A stretch of DNA of 64,000 nucleotides from positions 62,001-126,000 of the forward strand of contig MCFH01000062.1 of the NCBI GenBank assembly GCA_002104945.1, read 5' to 3'. Each line of letters starts with the position of its first letter. Positions within the stretch are counted from its first letter, which is position 1. The DNA comes from Piromyces finnis. Lineage: Eukaryota > Neocallimastigomycota > Neocallimastigomycetes > Neocallimastigales > Neocallimastigaceae. Positions 35,116 to 47,372 of this stretch are shown here, in pieces. A program made the translations under genes and the position numbers. The notes below the pieces were generated by a model. That model did no database searches and was not told where the DNA came from. It saw nothing but the letters and a program-made list of their open reading frames with translations.

Positions 35116-35862
35116 ATGATGCATTCATTTACATTAATACTTTTATTTATTCCTTTAATATACAGCCTAAATGTAACTATTGATAATGTACCTGATAATT
35201 TCGTTCTTAAATATGATAAAACAAGAAAGAGAGAAAGTTTCATTAGTGAATTATATTGTAGAAAAAAAGATTGCATTGGAATAAAATATAATGAGGAATT
35301 GAATACTTTTATTGAATTTCCTGATGAAAATAACAATTTAAAGTATTATATTACTACATTTTTTATATATGATGATAAATCAAAAAAGTTTATTACTTCT
35401 AACGATGGTTATTTTCCTTATAATGATAATAGTACTTATATATCTTTAAAATGTAATAATGATTCTGATTGTTTATATAATAAATGTATTGAAAATCATT
35501 GTGTATATAATATATATAATGATGACTCACCAGTAACTAATTGTGTTACTTTTTATAAATATTTTTCTATATTATAATATTCATATTTACATTGTGGTAG
35601 ACCACATGATGCTCCATGTACTAAAAATTATGAATGTGCTTCTAAAAAATGTTCATATGATACATATAGTAATTTAGGTGTTAATACATGTGAAGATGTT
35701 GATACTTCTAAATTTCCTTCAGAAATTACTGAATTTAAAAGTGCCATACAATCTTATATTTGTATAATAATAATGATACCTATATGTATATTAATATGTA
35801 TCATTATATGTTGTTATAAAAGGTATAAAAAACATGAAAATGTTAAATTTAACAAAATATAA
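35116..35862 (+). pseudogene. Cys-rich single-pass membrane protein with one in-frame TAA
   Basis: One frame of 249 codons, ATG 35116 to TAA 35860-35862. Signal peptide is MMHSFTLILLFIPLIYS. The ectodomain has two knots of closely spaced Cys (KCNNDSDCLYNKCIENHCVYN at residues about 115-136, and HCGRPHDAPCTKNYECASKKC after the stop). A single transmembrane helix (YICIIIMIPICILICIIICC) and a basic tail (KRYKKHENVKFNKI) follow. A TAA at 35575-35577 interrupts the frame between the two Cys knots, yet the downstream frame is intact to its own stop with no shift. Predicted topology is type I at the cell surface. A paralogous remnant lies at 30439-30832. Family unnamed; function unknown. Confidence 0.6.
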
Positions 35863-36094
35863 GTAAATATTTTATATTGTTATATATATATATATTTTAA
35901 AAGTTTATTTTTAACTATATAATAATTATATAAAATGATTATTATATAGTTAAAAATAGTTATAAACATATATTTTAGTTATTGAAAATATATTATTATT
36001 ATATTATTTAATGAATATTATTGAATTAATCCATAATTTACTACAAAATAAAAATGTTTATCAAATGAACATAAAATAATAATTAATAATAAAT

Positions 36095-38205
36095 GCTTTT
36101 CATTCTTTGAGAGAATAAGTATTATTAATTGCAATAATCTTACTAAAGATAAATACACTATTGAATATAGCAATAATAATATAAATGATTATTTGAGCAA
36201 TTTTTTACTTATTAATACTTTGAAAAAAATATGTAATGAAAAAATATTTAAATATAATTTTGATTTAAAAGATACAACTAAAACAAAATTTTATATATCT
36301 ATAAATATACCTTCATATACTCTTAAAGATATTTATAATAAAATAATAAAGTTAGAATTACCAAATACTTGTCAGTATGTAACTGCTTTTATTAAAAGAA
36401 TAAATTATTTCCATTACTTTAATAAAAGGTATACTGAAACGTATCACTATAATCAAGTGTTAATTGCAGAGGATAAAAATAAGAATATTAAAGATTCAGA
36501 TAATTTCATAATTATTAAATGTTGTCATGATAGTATAAGAATTACTGGAAATAAAATAACATTTTATGAAAGAGATACTTTTAATAATATTATTTGTAAA
36601 TTATTACCATGTTTAAATTATTCGAGTAATCAAATACTAATTAAATTCAAACCAAGTATTGTTTCTTTTACATACCCAATAAATATAAATTACCAATTGC
36701 TTGATTTGATGTTATATGAAAATGCTTTATATCCCTATATATATACCGATGAGAATGAAGATATAATAAAAAGTAAAGAAAAATTAGTATATACAATAAA
36801 TATCTTTAATCAGTCATTAAATATGAAACTTTATAACAAGTATAAACAATTTACAGAAATTATCCGATTTCAAGAATTAGAATGGTATATGTATATGACT
36901 GTTAAAAAAAATATTAAACTATCTTTATTTATTATATATTGATTTTCATGTAAATTATTATAAAAAAAATAAAGAAATAAATATTCCATTAAAAATAAAT
37001 TATAATCGATTATTTGGTAAATATTATACTAGATATTTTAGTAATAAGGATAAGGTATTACCAGTAATTGCTGATAAAGAGAAATGTATTAAGAATAATA
37101 TACCGTATGTACAGTGAAATAATAATTATTATAGATCACCAGAAAATTTAGGATATAAAATTATTCTTTCAACAAATAAAAATTCTACTGATAATAACTT
37201 TGTGTTTCATAATAAAAAGTTATTATTTGATTCAGAATCAGAATTAAATCTTGTTCCTAAATGTGTTAAAGTGATAAGAAAGTACAAAGAAAAAGAAACA
37301 TCTGTTTATTTTAATATTACTTATAAACTAGACAAACATTGTAAAGGAAGATTTCCTTCCAATTTATTTATTTCTTATGGTTATGAATTACAAGGTTTAT
37401 ATAGACAATATTTTGATATTCCAGAAATAAATAATAAATTTATGATATGTTCTAATTGTAATAAATACATTAATATTCCTAGTCAATAGGAATTAATAAA
37501 TTGTGTAAAAGAAAAGTTTAAGAATAAACAATTAAAATTAATAAATGAAAATTATAATTACAATGATATTAATATACTTTCTTTTTCAGTAGATAATAAT
37601 ATGAATATATATCCATATTGTGTTTTTGATTATGTCTACAATTGTAATTCTTCTTTTCCCTTTTTAATAATAATGTTAAATACATGTAAATTATTTACAC
37701 TTTCTAATTATAGTTATGAATATGTACTAAGTTCAGATAAGAGTTTGTTTAATTTTAATGATGATTTTGTACAAGCTATATTTTCTATGTATAAAAAAAA
37801 TTAAATTTCAATCATAGATAATGCTACATTAACTAAATACATTAAACAATATGTTTCAGATAATAAAACAGTTTTAATAACAGAAAAGGAATTTCCAGAT
37901 GAAAAGATATATTTATGGAGATCGATTTATTCAGAAATAATACCAACAATACCAATAATAAAAGATAATGATAAATTATACAATACACTACCATCATTTT
38001 CTTTTTTATGTAAGAATATTAAAAATATATAACTGCATATTATTATAGTATTATAGATGAATGCAATAAAAAAGTAATTATCTATGGTGTATGGGATAAT
38101 GAAGATTATTATCCATGTAAAGCATCCATAGAAATATTAAAATCAACTATCCTTAATAAACCTTTAAGTAAATATATTTTTAGAGTAAAATTAGAGAGAG
38201 GATAG
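36095..38205 (+). pseudogene. Large unknown protein, multiply interrupted
   Basis: About 700 codons of coding-like sequence, unrecognised. The longest piece, 36193-36942, is open upstream to about 36095 (ERISIINCNNLTKDKYTIEY). A shift near 36940-36975 leads to INYNRLFGKYYTRYFSNKDK and then PYVQ-TGA-NNNYYRSPENLG (TGA 37115-37117). The same frame continues through a TAG at 37487-37489 and a TAA at 37802-37804. After another change near 38030 it ends CNKKVIIYGVWDNEDYYPCK ... VKLERG-TAG at 38203. Many Asn, Tyr and Lys; no signal peptide or domain recognised. The fragment at 31574-31772 is a paralog. It starts 230 bp after the Cys-rich gene on the same strand. Confidence 0.55.
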
Positions 38206-40835
38206 ATTTTATAAAAATTGATATATAAACCTCCTTTTTTTTTAATTTTTTGTTTTTTTTATATTTAATTTATACGTGATGTATCTAGATTTCTTTCCAC
38301 AATATTAAAAAAAAAATAAGAATCTATATAAAATAACATAACTATAAAAAAATATTTCAAGTATATATGTTTAATCTTTATAATAAAAATTAAAATGCTT
38401 TTTTTTTTCTAATTCATACTTCATAAAACTAATGGTGGAAATAAACCCGCTTAAATTTCATTTTTATTTTTTAAAAAAAATAAATATAAAAATAAAATAA
38501 TAGATTAAACATAGGTTAAATATTTTTTTATATAAAAATAATAAATTATTATTTAGTTAATTACTTCGCAAGTTATTACTTGTTTCTTAATATAAACTAA
38601 TTATTCTTTTTAAATATTTATATTTATAATTTTATTATTAAATTTTAATAATGTCTTTATTTTGTTATATAATTTTGCTTATTCAACTACCTTTTTTTAA
38701 ATTTTAAATATTATTTCTATATAATAAGTATAAGTTGTATATTTGTATATTATTTTATGGTACTTGTATATATTTTGATTATTGAAAGAAAATATTAAAC
38801 TAGGCATAGAATAGGATTCTATTGAAGGATTACTATATAGAATTTGTCGAGAATGAAAAGGACTTTATTTTTAATAAATTTAAACATATATGTAAATATA
38901 GATTAATACCAATTGCATATTAAAAGAAATTATATATATTAAATAAATATTAAATACACAAAATTGTTGAATGATAATGACTATATATAATTATCCTATA
39001 AATATATTAAAATTAATACCTGAAAAAAATGAGAAAAGATATTATTATGGATAAAGAATTAAAGTGGAAGATAAATCAATGTCCATTATAAAAATAATAA
39101 TAAATATTATATTAACGATAAATATTAAATACCATTTGCAATAATAAACAAAAATTTTAAAAACAATTTAGATCAATACATTATTAAAATATAATATTGA
39201 ATAAATATGCATTTATATAAAAAATGATACTGAAATTGAAAACAAAAAATGTGGAAATAGGATAGAAATAAACTATTATATTGAATTAATTAAAATCAGA
39301 AAACAACACCCTAAATATAAAAATAGCACTAAAAATATTATTTTTTTCCCTAATAAAATAAATAATAAACCAATGGATGATATTATTGATAAATATTAAG
39401 TGGAAGTAAATTTAAAAAATAATGCTTAAAAAAAAAAAAAGAATATTAATTGTATAAATGTATAATATTTTGAGAAAGAATAAAAAGAATGTTTAAATGT
39501 TAATATTAATAAAGATATTAAAAAAAATAACTAAAACTAAAATTATTTCACTAATTTTATTATTGATATTTAATAATTTTATCTACATACAATAATATGA
39601 AAGAACATAAAGTTCAAAAAAGTTAATTCAATATAATTCAAAACCATTATTATTATCTATACTTTAAAATTTTATTAAGGTCCATTCTATTACATACTTA
39701 AAATATAAAAAATTTAAAATAAACTATATGGTTATATTTATATTTATAACAACACAAAAAAAAAGTAACCAAAAAAGTAACCTTTTTTCATTTAATTTTA
39801 TAAAATAAATGAAATTACATAGATGAAAATTATTTTAGAATATATCATTATATTAAAATATAAGCATTATATTATTATTTGTTTAGTAATCAATTGTATA
39901 TATATATATATAGTTTTGCTTTCAATATTTCTAATATGGTATTCAATAAATATGATTCTATATATATTTAATTTTTTTTTTCGTTTTGTTGTTGTTATTG
40001 TTGTTTTTGGAAAGTTCCTCCTCTTGAATTAATATTTTTTGTTTTCATTAAATAGGTAAATTACTACCAAAAAAAAATTTTAATGTAGTTATTTCTACAA
40101 TTGAACAAGCTGTTCTAATTATCTATTTATTATTACATAAAGTAACATCATCAAATATCCTAGATTTAATTAAATATAAATATAATAAATTGTATAAATG
40201 AAATATATAATTTATTTCTAATAAAAAAAAAACTCTTTATAACAATTAATTAATATTTTTTTTATTTAATTATACTATAATAGATACTATAATATGCTTT
40301 TTAAATATTAAAAATATATAATATAATTAATATCATTCATTATATTTACTGAAAAGTTGATTTTTTTATTTCAATATTAATAATGGTTGATACATTTAAA
40401 TAATAAAAAAAAATTCAAAAGTTTTAATAACTGATATATAATTAATTAAATTATTTTATATATAAAATAAAATTAAAGTTTAAATTTAAAAGAATAAAAA
40501 AATACAACTTTATTTAATTAATTTATTATAATTAATTATTCATCGTCCATTTAAAAAAATTTGATCTGAAAAAAAATGCATTTGAACTTTGACACGAAAA
40601 AACTTAAACTTTTTTTTTTAAAATTTTTACACTTTAAGATATACTTTATTTTTTATAATTATATTTTATTTATATTTTATTTATTTTTTATTATGCTTTA
40701 AGAAATATTTTATTTTTTTATTATATTTTTATTATTATTTATATTATTTTATTTATATTTTATTTTAAAAATGAATTATTACATGTTTTCTTTTATATAA
40801 AAAAAAAAAAAAAAAAATTTAAATGTAAAATTGTT
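38206..40835. other. Intergenic with possible deeply decayed coding remnants
   Basis: Mostly featureless AT-rich DNA. Around 39000-39400 coding-like words (KLIPEKNEKRYYYG, IKVEDKS) appear in shifting frames and may be an older copy of one of the nearby unknown families. At 39823-40200 there are two hydrophobic/basic pieces that could be exons. None is strong enough to call. Confidence 0.35.
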
Positions 40836-41646
40836 TTAATTATTTTTATTAGTTATCCATTCATTGTAATCATTATATTTATTGAAATATTTAATAAACT
40901 CTTGATTTTAATTGTCATAGATAATATATAGGCATCTTTGTCATTACTTTCAATTCTTTTTAATTCTTCTAAAATAAATTTTACCTTTTGATCCGGTGTG
41001 CTTTCATCAAGCACATACATATCATTTATTACTTCATAATTATTACAATTTTGTCAAAGTTTTCTTTTGATATACCATCTTTTTTCTGATACATTGAAAG
41101 TAACTGATTAACTAGGTCTTTATCACATAAATATTTGATATATGTGGATGCCAAATCGTATCTAAAATTAAAATCGTAAACATAATGTTTAATCATCATT
41201 ATGCCCTAATCTCTGTTTAAAAGATACATAAAGACCTTGGTAGTGAATAAATTATTTTCCATCAATAATTTTGCAATGTTAAAATTATTTTGAACATAAT
41301 TGACATCGCCCCCTTTACTGATAATGAAGTCTGCAATTTTAAAATGTTTTTTTGAAATTGCAGCATATAGTGGCGATTTAATTTCACCATTTTTGAAAAT
41401 GGTGAATTTATTGATATTATATTTCAATCTACTTAATAATATGTCTAAAAACTCAATTGAAACATTGCATTCAATTGCTGTGATAACTATATCAAATTCT
41501 TTTTCTTTAATTAAATTAGTGAGTTGAACCATTTCATCTTGAAATTCAACCTCTTCAAAGAGGTCTTGTTCTGACTCATAAGAAATTGGCATAGTGCTCT
41601 TATCACTGTCACAGTCATTATAATCAATATTGTAATTGCTATTCAT
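40836..41646 (-). pseudogene. Ankyrin-repeat protein, broken by one stop and two frameshifts
   Basis: Starts at ATG 41646. Residues 1-60 are acidic and polar. Residues about 85-120 contain an ankyrin repeat (GEIKSPLYAAISKKHFKIAD followed by FIISKGGDVNYV). The frame stops at TAG 41206-41208 after MYLLNRD but continues in register (IKHYVYDFNFRYDLASTYIK, LVNQLLSMYQKKDGISKENF). It then shifts near 41055 (NYEVINDMYVLDESTPDQK) and again near 40900 (QEFIKYFNKYNDYNEWITNK-stop at 40836). Ankyrin repeats mediate protein binding. The rest of the protein matches no family I can name. Confidence 0.6.
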
Positions 41647-43300
<1,654 letters not shown>

Positions 43301-43388
43301 TTTATAAACAAATTTAAGTGTAAACTAAATTTATCTGACAGATTAAGAGTCTCAATTGCTCTTATATTTAAGTAAGTTTTTTTTTAAT

Positions 43389-44555
43389 ATGTCAAAAAGA
43401 AAATCTAACGGAGATACTGGATCAATTCCTATATTCGATCCTACCGTTATGCTAGGAAAGGTCACTTATGAATTGAACAATAAAAATTTCATAACGTGGC
43501 AAATGTTTATGAGGAATATTTTAAATTATTATGGTCTTGAAGATTGGGTTGATGAAAACAAAACCCCAAAGATCAAAAGTGACGAAGGAATGGATATCGA
43601 CGGAGAAGAATATCTAAAGGCACCTTTTGAAATCAATACCTACTATGATAAGAACGTAACCGAAGATGACTTAAAAACAGATAGGAATATCCAATTTTTA
43701 ATTAGGTATACTTTAGGCCCAAACTGCCAACAAGATATCCAAGATAGGTCTTTAACAAGCTACGAAATGTGGAAACTATTAGAAGACATTTATTTAGGGG
43801 ATAAAATAGAAAGAAAGAATAGGCTTATTAAGGAAACAAACTCCTTAAAATACGACCCGAAAGAAAGTTTCTCAAGATTTGTAAATAAGTTAAATTCCAA
43901 CTTTAATAAGTTAGAACAACTAAATGTGAAAATAGATGATGAAGAAAAAATTGGTTTACTGTATCAAGCCTTACCAGAAAAATATAGGAAAGTCACAGTC
44001 CTTAAGCATGAAGACTGGGAAGAATGCAAAAAGGACACAGCAAGAATGATAGATAAGATGAACAAATTTGATCCGAAAGAGAAATCTGAAACCTTCGGAA
44101 TTAGACATATCTTTAGTGTTGAAGGTAGTTACAAAGGTGATAAAAGAAAGGAAAGTACTAAATACTACCGCAAAAAACAAAGTAATAATCATAATAAAAA
44201 TACAAATAAAGGAAAAGAAAAGTCCAATGAAGAAAGAAATTGGAATAACAAAAATAAACAAAACATTACATGTTATTTTTGTCATCAAAAAGGACATACT
44301 GTAAAACAATGTCGTATTCAAAAAGAACTTTCAGAAGAAGTTACAAGAAGGCTAAGAAAAGAGAAAAATAAAGGCAAGGAAGCATTTTTAGCAACAGGTG
44401 AAACAGTAAATAAACAAACCACTGAAGACTTTGAACCAGAAGTTGGATATCAAGATTTGTTTACAGTTGATTACAATACATTATTTGACAATAACAATGA
44501 TGAATGTAATAATAAATCATGCAATTGTAAAGTCGACACAGAAAGAATAGATTAG
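43389..44555 (+). CDS. gag: Ty1/copia Gag, C-terminus overrun by an inserted LTR
   Basis: Capsid/nucleocapsid protein of a copia-type element. The preferred start is ATG 43389 (MSKRKSNGDTG); an in-frame ATG 33 bp earlier lies in an AT-rich leader. Residues 15-230 are the UBN2/gag-type domain (ITWQMFMRNILNYYGLEDWV, SYEMWKLLEDIYLGDKIERK, IGLLYQALPEKYRKV). Residues about 295-308 are a CCHC zinc knuckle (CYFCHQKGHTVKQC) after a Lys/Asn-rich RNA-binding stretch. The last ten codons (KVDTERID-TAG) come from the inserted LTR beginning at 44526, so the natural C-terminus and fusion to Pol are lost. Codon use is less AT-biased than in host genes. Confidence 0.85.
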   Translation: MSKRKSNGDTGSIPIFDPTVMLGKVTYELNNKNFITWQMFMRNILNYYGLEDWVDENKTPKIKSDEGMDIDGEEYLKAPFEINTYYDKNVTEDDLKTDRNIQFLIRYTLGPNCQQDIQDRSLTSYEMWKLLEDIYLGDKIERKNRLIKETNSLKYDPKESFSRFVNKLNSNFNKLEQLNVKIDDEEKIGLLYQALPEKYRKVTVLKHEDWEECKKDTARMIDKMNKFDPKEKSETFGIRHIFSVEGSYKGDKRKESTKYYRKKQSNNHNKNTNKGKEKSNEERNWNNKNKQNITCYFCHQKGHTVKQCRIQKELSEEVTRRLRKEKNKGKEAFLATGETVNKQTTEDFEPEVGYQDLFTVDYNTLFDNNNDECNNKSCNCKVDTERID

Positions 44556-45134
44556 GATATCTATTCTATTACAATAACACTAAATTTAAAATAAAAATAA
44601 AAAATTGTTTTATTAAAAATATCTTTTATTATAATAGAATTTTAATAATAACAATTACATCGATAAAATGATGAAAAATATCTTCTATTTATATTTTTCC
44701 TAAATACATTTATATTATATTATAACTATTTATTTCTTATATATTATTATTTAAAATCTACACTAAAATCTTAATTATTAATAAATATTTAAACTATAAC
44801 TATTTTTAGTAAAATACAATTGGCAATTCAAATTAAGTACTATTCAATTTGAATATGTGCCCATGTATTATTGATATATTAATCATTTATTATTTATCTA
44901 TTTCTATAAAAAAACAATACTAAAACTAGGGATTTAAATTGAGAATATTAATTTACTTGTTAAACATTAAAAATAAATTAATAATTTATTTTGTTTTAAA
45001 CTTTAATTATTAATAAATAAATTATGTCTCATTTTCTTTTTCTGAATATAATTTGTGTAACTTAAACAATAATACTTGTGGCTTAAGTTACATTAAAGAT
45101 ATCAAACAGAGGCGTTTGATATCTTTACAGCAAT
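44521..45134 (+). mobile_element. Solo LTR (604 bp) inserted in copia gag-pol, TSD GCAAT
   Basis: LTR 44526-45129 begins TGTAAAGTCGACAC and ends ATATCTTTACA, the TG...CA ends of an LTR. It is flanked by GCAAT at 44521-44525 and 45130-45134. The near-identical sequence in reverse lies at 45856-46457. It is distantly similar to the 792-bp LTRs at 46581 and 52137 (shared ATAACAATTACATCGAT and CCCATGTATT words), so the two belong to related families. Confidence 0.9.
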
Positions 45135-45734
45135 TACGTATCTTGTGAAAATGTACCTACAAGTTTTACTACATGGACTTTAGATTCTGGTGCTTCTAAT
45201 CATATTACCAAAGATATAGGAATTCTCAAAAATGTTTTTGAACATGTAGAACCAATCAATTATGCAAATGGAGCGACTACAAAGTCAACACATATGGGTG
45301 AAGTAAATGGATCTATTAATGAAGAACCAATAAAATTAGAAGATGTAATGTACATCCCAGATGTAAAACGAAATTTAATTTCTGTTGCCAAGTTAGTTAA
45401 AAGTGGCTACCAAATAATCTTTGATGAGAAGAACAATAATGTATTTGCATATATAAAAGATAAGAAAACAGATAATGTATACGAAGTTAAAGCAAATGAA
45501 TATGATGTATTCAATTTGTACATCAAAGAAGGTAATGTAGTTAATAATTACTCAATGTGCGATAATGTACGAAACAATGGTGAATACTGGCATAGAAGAA
45601 TAGGGCATCTGAATTTCAACAATAATGATGAAAAGAACAATATTCACAATTGTACAATATGCATGAGAAGCAAAATGAAAGAAATCCCTCATAAAAGGTC
45701 AGATAGTAGAGCATCAAGTGTTTTGGAACTGTAA
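45135..45734 (+). CDS. pol: Ty1/copia Pol fragment: protease and integrase zinc region
   Basis: The frame resumes directly after the target-site duplication at 45130-45134. It reads TWTLDSGASNHITKD, the aspartic protease active site (D-S-G), then GATTKSTHMGEVNGS and VMYIPDVKRNLISVAKLVKS, typical of copia protease/pre-integrase regions. Next comes HRRIGHLN ... CTICMRSKMKEIPHKRS, the His-x-His/Cys-x2-Cys integrase zinc region. It stops at 45732-45734, before the integrase catalytic core. No start codon of its own; it was made as part of Gag-Pol. Confidence 0.8.
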   Translation, partial: YVSCENVPTSFTTWTLDSGASNHITKDIGILKNVFEHVEPINYANGATTKSTHMGEVNGSINEEPIKLEDVMYIPDVKRNLISVAKLVKSGYQIIFDEKNNNVFAYIKDKKTDNVYEVKANEYDVFNLYIKEGNVVNNYSMCDNVRNNGEYWHRRIGHLNFNNNDEKNNIHNCTICMRSKMKEIPHKRSDSRASSVLEL

Positions 45735-45855
45735 CGAAATATTATAATAATAAACACACACACTCTAATGTATCAAATATATATGTATTTTTTTAATAAT
45801 GTTTATTTATTAAATTTATTATTATAATACGACTAACTCGCTAGGTCAGTGTATT
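45735..45855. other. Unassigned 121-bp segment
   Basis: AT-rich piece between the copia fragment and the inverted LTR. It contains an ACACACAC run and ACGACTAACTCGCTAGGTCAG. It may be the flank of the minus-strand element or a remnant of another LTR. No call. Confidence 0.3.
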
Positions 45856-46457
45856 TGTAAAGATATCAAACGCCTCTGTTTGATATCTTTAATGTAACTT
45901 AAGCCACAAGTATTATTGTTTAAGTTACACAAATTATATTCAGAAAAAGAAAATGAGACATAATTTATTTATTAATAATTAAAGTTTAAAACAAAATAAA
46001 TTATTAATTTATTTTTAATGTTTAACAAGTAAATTAATATTCTCAATTTAAATCCCTAGTTTTAGTATTGTTTTTTATAGAAATAGATAAATAATAAATG
46101 ATTAATATATCAATAATACATGGGCACATATTCAAATTGAATAGTACTTAATTTGAATTGCCAATTGTATTTTACTAAAAATAGTTATAGTTTAAATATT
46201 TATTAATAATTAAGATTTTAGTGTAGATTTTAAATAATAATATATAAGAAATAAATAGTTATAATATAATATAAATGTATTTAGGAAAAATATAAATAGA
46301 AGATATTTTTCATCATTTTATCGATGTAATTGTTATTATTAAAATTCTATTATAATAAAAGATATTTTTAATAAAACAATTTTTATTTTTATTTTAAATT
46401 TAGTGTTATTGTAATAGAATAGATATCCTAATCTATTCTTTCTGTGTCGACTTTACA
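45856..46457 (-). mobile_element. Inverted LTR (602 bp), 3' LTR of a minus-strand element
   Basis: Reverse complement of the LTR at 44526-45129. No matching target-site duplication is seen (GTATT before, ATAAC after), so it is not a clean solo LTR. On the minus strand it is preceded by GGTAATTGTTAT, the same 12 bases that precede the right LTR of the element at 46581-52928. That indicates a polypurine-tract-type border and attached internal sequence from 46458 rightward. Confidence 0.8.
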
Positions 46458-46575
46458 ATAACAATTACCTAACTACTTCAAGAGTACGTTAGGATATCTA
46501 CTACTGTCAGAAGAAGAATTTATAGAAGAACTTGGTTGCTACCATAGAAGAAGAATATACCGAAGTACTTGGTTG
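46458..46575 (-). repeat. Internal remnant of the minus-strand element with about 36-bp repeats
   Basis: Carries repeats of GAAGAAGAATTTATAGAAGA and ACTTGGTTGCTACC. The same repeats continue at 52934-52990 on the far side of the nested element, so the two pieces were one sequence before that insertion. Confidence 0.65.
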
Positions 46576-46580
46576 CTACC

Positions 46581-47372
46581 TGTAAAAGTATAAAATTTAA
46601 AACAGATTTTATACTTAAAACAAAACAATTTTTATTAACACAAAAATAAAAAAATAAAACATTAAATTTTTATTTTAAAAAAAAAACATTTTTATTTAAA
46701 CTCTTAAAAATATTATTAACTATATAATAGTTAATAATTAAAAAATTGAAAATAACAATTACATCGATTTAACAAATAAAAATTACATGTATTTATATTT
46801 TTTCATAATTATATTCTAATATATTATTCTATTTAAATAAACATATATTTAATATAAAATAAACAAAACTAATTTAATTAAATAATAAAATAACAGAACT
46901 AAACTAAACTAATTCATTATACTTTTAATTCAATTTGAGTAAACTCAAAATTGAATAAAGCCCATGTATTTTCTATAAATTAATTTAATATTATCAATAC
47001 TATTCTTAATATATTTCCTATTGAAATATAAATAAATCTATTTTTAAAACTAAGTTAAAATTATTAAACTATTCTAAATTTAAATAAAAAAGTATAATCT
47101 ATTCTAAAATTAAATAAAAAGTATTTGAAAAATATTTTAATTATTTAAAATATTTGAAATATTTAAATTTAATTAAAATTCTTTTATTCCTTAAACTTAA
47201 ATATTTATCTTAATTTAAATTTAACGGAATTATTATAAAATAATTTATTATTAAATTATTCCATAAAATTTACTAAAAAATTTTATAATCAGTTTTACTA
47301 AATATTAATTTATTATTTAATAATTAATAATTAATTATTAAATAATCTAAAGATATATATTATATCTTTACA
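46581..47372 (+). repeat. Left LTR of the non-autonomous element
   Basis: 792 bp, TG...CA ends. Just downstream (47373-47405) is the only GC-rich stretch, AATCTCGCCC...GCGAGATT, where a primer-binding site is expected. It does not start with TGG, so an ordinary tRNA 3' end primer is not obvious. Confidence 0.9.

Larger units (their letters stand above)
43301..45734 (+). mobile_element. Ty1/copia-type retrotransposon fragment split by an LTR
   Basis: A copia gag and the start of pol (protease, GAG_PRE-integrase zinc region) remain. Between them sits a 604-bp LTR of an unrelated element with a perfect 5-bp duplication (GCAAT). If the LTR and one GCAAT are disregarded, the gag frame continues into pol without a stop (..KSCN then YVSCENVP..). 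The integrase core, reverse transcriptase, RNase H and both own LTRs are missing, so this is a truncated copy. The 5' boundary is not defined. Confidence 0.75.

Noticed and set aside
39823-40200. Possible two-exon small membrane protein
   Set aside because: Hydrophobic AT-rich translation with no recognised motif; the splice sites would be guesswork.
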